From assembly GCA_903927685.1 (NCBI GenBank), contig CAIYOB010000693.1:1-6282 (forward strand): a stretch of DNA of 6,282 nt. The letters are read 5' to 3'. The translations under genes were made by a program, and so were the position numbers. A model generated the notes under the pieces. That model was not told the origin of the DNA. It was given only the letters and a program-made list of their open reading frames with translations, and ran no database searches. Origin of the DNA: an uncultured Planctomycetaceae bacterium (GTDB lineage: Bacteria; Planctomycetota; Planctomycetia; Pirellulales; Pirellulaceae). This document shows, in pieces, positions 4,686 to 6,282 of this stretch (its first letter is position 1; each line of letters opens with the position of its first letter).

Positions 4686-6282
4686 ATGGTCAATGCCGTC
4701 ATCCGTTGGTGTCTGAATAATACGTTCCTCGTCGTCCTGGCCATGGCGGCGTTCCTGGGAGCCGGCTGGTATGCCCTGCGTCATACGCCCGTGGATGCCA
4801 TTCCCGACATCGGCGAGAAGCAGGTGATCGTGGTGGCCGAGTGGCCCGGCCGCAGCCCACAGGACGTGGACGATCAGGTAACGTACCCGCTGACGGTGGC
4901 TTTGGAAGGCACGCCCGGTGTGAAGGTCATCCGCTCGGCTTCGGGCTTCGGGTTCTCGATGGTGTTCGTGATCTTCCACGACAACATCGACTATTATTGG
5001 GCTCGCAGTCGCGTGCTGGAGCGAATGAACGTGGCCCAGGCAAAGTTACCCACCGGGGTCCAGCCGGTGCTCGGACCCGACGCCACGTCGCTGGGCTGGA
5101 TCTACTGGTACACGGTGGAAGGCGAAGGCTTTGACCTGGCCGAATTGCGGACTATTCAGGACTGGTACATCCGCTACCAGCTGAATGCTGTCGAAGGCGT
5201 CTCCGAAGTGGCCTCGATTGGCGGCCACGTCAAGCAGTACCAGATCGACGTGGACCCGGTCAAAATGCGCGCCCACGGCGTGACGCTCTCCGAGGTCACC
5301 GAAGCCGTTCGAAAGTCGAACATCGACGTGGGCGCAAAGGTCATCGAGATCAATCAGGTCGAGTTCTTCATTCGCGGCGTAGGCTTCATCAAGAGTACCA
5401 AGGACCTGGAGAACGTGGTCATTCGGGCGGACGGCGGCACGCCGCTGTACGTCAAAAACGTGGCCACCGTCGGACTCGGTCCCGAGTTCCGCCGCGGGGC
5501 CCTGGATAAGGAAGGCGTCGAGGCGGTCGGCGGCGTGATCACGATGCGGTATGGCGAGAACCCGTTGCGAGTGATCGAGCGGGTCAAGGAGAAGATCCGC
5601 GAGATTTCGCCGGGCCTCCCGCAGAAGACGCTCGCCGACGGTCGAGTGTCCAAGGCCAAAATCGTGGCCTATTACGACCGGACCGACATCATCCACGAGA
5701 CGATGGACACGCTCAAGGAGGCGCTCACGGAGGAGTTGATCGTGGGCGTTTTCGTGGTGGCCGCGTTCCTGCTGCACCTGCGCAGCTCGCTGGCGATCGT
5801 CAGCACACTGCCGCTGTCAATGGCGATTTCGTTCCTCTGCATGTACCTGCTGGGCGTCGACTCGAACATCATGTCGCTCGCTGGGCTGGCAATTGCCATC
5901 GGCGACGTGGCCGACATGGCCCTGATCATGACCGAGAACATCTATCGGCACGTGTCTGAAAATGACGGCTCGAAGAGCTACTACCAGTGTGTCGAGGACG
6001 GAGCGTGCGAGGTGGGCACGGCGATCGTGACCGCCGTGTCGAACACGATCGTGTCGTTTATTCCGGTCTTTGCCCTGACGGATCAAGAGGGCAAGCTGTT
6101 TGGGCCCCTGGCCTATACCAAGACATTCGCCATCACGGCCTCGGCGATCCTCTCGGTGACCGTGGTCCCGATGCTTGCCTATCATTTGCTCAAGCCCATC
6201 CAATGGAGTCGGCGCAAGAGTCTGGGCGTAGCGTTGGGGGCCGGCGTCGTCATGACCGGCGTCGCCTGGCTCGCCATCCACA
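4686..6282 (+). CDS. cusA: CusA/CzcA-type heavy-metal RND efflux pump, N-terminal part (runs off the right edge)
   Basis: 532 complete codons are present, about half of the usual 1,040 or more. The pump takes metal from the periplasm or membrane and drives it out using protons. Residues 13-30 are the first membrane helix, followed by T-P-V-D-A-I-P-D-I, typical of heavy-metal RND pumps. The porter domain includes EWPGRSPQDV, YPLTVALEG, GVKVIRSASGFGFSMVFVIF and TSLGWIYWYTVEG. Helices at about 350-363, 369-390, 395-417, 446-464 and 478-501 follow. NIMSLAGLAIAIGDVADMAL (394-413) aligns with the E. coli CusA segment containing Met391 and proton-relay Asp405, so Met396 and Asp410 are the probable equivalents. 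A further hydrophobic stretch begins at 513, close after the previous helix. The start fits the family (M-V-N-A-V-I-R-W), although no strong ribosome site precedes it. It follows the adaptor by 146 bases and probably shares its transcript. Copper/silver is inferred, not shown. Confidence 0.95.
   Translation, partial: MVNAVIRWCLNNTFLVVLAMAAFLGAGWYALRHTPVDAIPDIGEKQVIVVAEWPGRSPQDVDDQVTYPLTVALEGTPGVKVIRSASGFGFSMVFVIFHDNIDYYWARSRVLERMNVAQAKLPTGVQPVLGPDATSLGWIYWYTVEGEGFDLAELRTIQDWYIRYQLNAVEGVSEVASIGGHVKQYQIDVDPVKMRAHGVTLSEVTEAVRKSNIDVGAKVIEINQVEFFIRGVGFIKSTKDLENVVIRADGGTPLYVKNVATVGLGPEFRRGALDKEGVEAVGGVITMRYGENPLRVIERVKEKIREISPGLPQKTLADGRVSKAKIVAYYDRTDIIHETMDTLKEALTEELIVGVFVVAAFLLHLRSSLAIVSTLPLSMAISFLCMYLLGVDSNIMSLAGLAIAIGDVADMALIMTENIYRHVSENDGSKSYYQCVEDGACEVGTAIVTAVSNTIVSFIPVFALTDQEGKLFGPLAYTKTFAITASAILSVTVVPMLAYHLLKPIQWSRRKSLGVALGAGVVMTGVAWLAIH

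Noticed and set aside
5046..6281. Minus-strand frames opposite the pump gene (5046-5777 and 5817-6281), rich in His, Asp and Arg
   Set aside because: Antisense of a clear RND pump sequence; the composition is what a reverse reading of GC-rich membrane protein codons gives.
1..6282. CRISPR arrays, tRNA/rRNA genes, insertion sequences
   Set aside because: No regularly spaced repeats, no tRNA-like cloverleaf or rRNA segments, and no transposase frame or terminal inverted repeats were seen on reading through both strands.

Overview
The window carries most of a heavy-metal (probably copper/silver) tripartite efflux locus of the CusCBA type. It is GC-rich in its genes. I place it in Planctomycetota, by inference from three things: an efflux adaptor carrying extra His/Cys metal-binding modules, a twin-arginine signal gene and a glycoside hydrolase family 16 remnant next door, and poor Shine-Dalgarno sites before the adaptor and pump genes. 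I cannot name a species.

Layout. Positions 1-118 (minus) hold the first 39 codons of an unidentified exported protein with a clear twin-arginine signal; the gene runs off the left edge. Positions about 156-287 (minus) hold what looks like the last 44 or so residues of a family 16 glycoside hydrolase, without the rest of the enzyme: a gene remnant. Positions 383-1855 (minus) encode a complete outer-membrane lipoprotein of the TolC/OEP family. Positions 1856-2478 are a gene-free divergent control region of lower GC, with an 8-bp perfect hairpin and a good -10 box just before the adaptor gene. Positions 2479-4539 (plus) encode the periplasmic adaptor (CusB-like). A 146-base gap with two stem-loops follows. 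The RND pump gene (CusA-like) starts at 4686 (plus) and leaves the window at the right edge after 532 codons.

How the parts work together. The RND pump in the inner membrane, the adaptor in the periplasm and the TolC-type channel in the outer membrane should form one continuous export machine driven by the proton gradient. The adaptor is the unusual part. Besides the normal barrel-sandwich/beta-barrel/membrane-proximal core it has two short CxMHP...CxxCGM modules and two copies of a CPITGE...CCxGC module at the C-terminus. This gives four putative metal-binding sites on one polypeptide, which may do the metal-capture job that a separate CusF chaperone does in E. coli; no CusF gene is visible here. 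The outer-membrane gene is divergent from the adaptor-pump pair, so the two arms have separate promoters.

The left end looks like a recombination or decay boundary. The overall system is a recognisable family rather than a new one. The parts most worth a second look are the adaptor's multiplied metal-binding modules, the hydrolase remnant and the intergenic hairpins.
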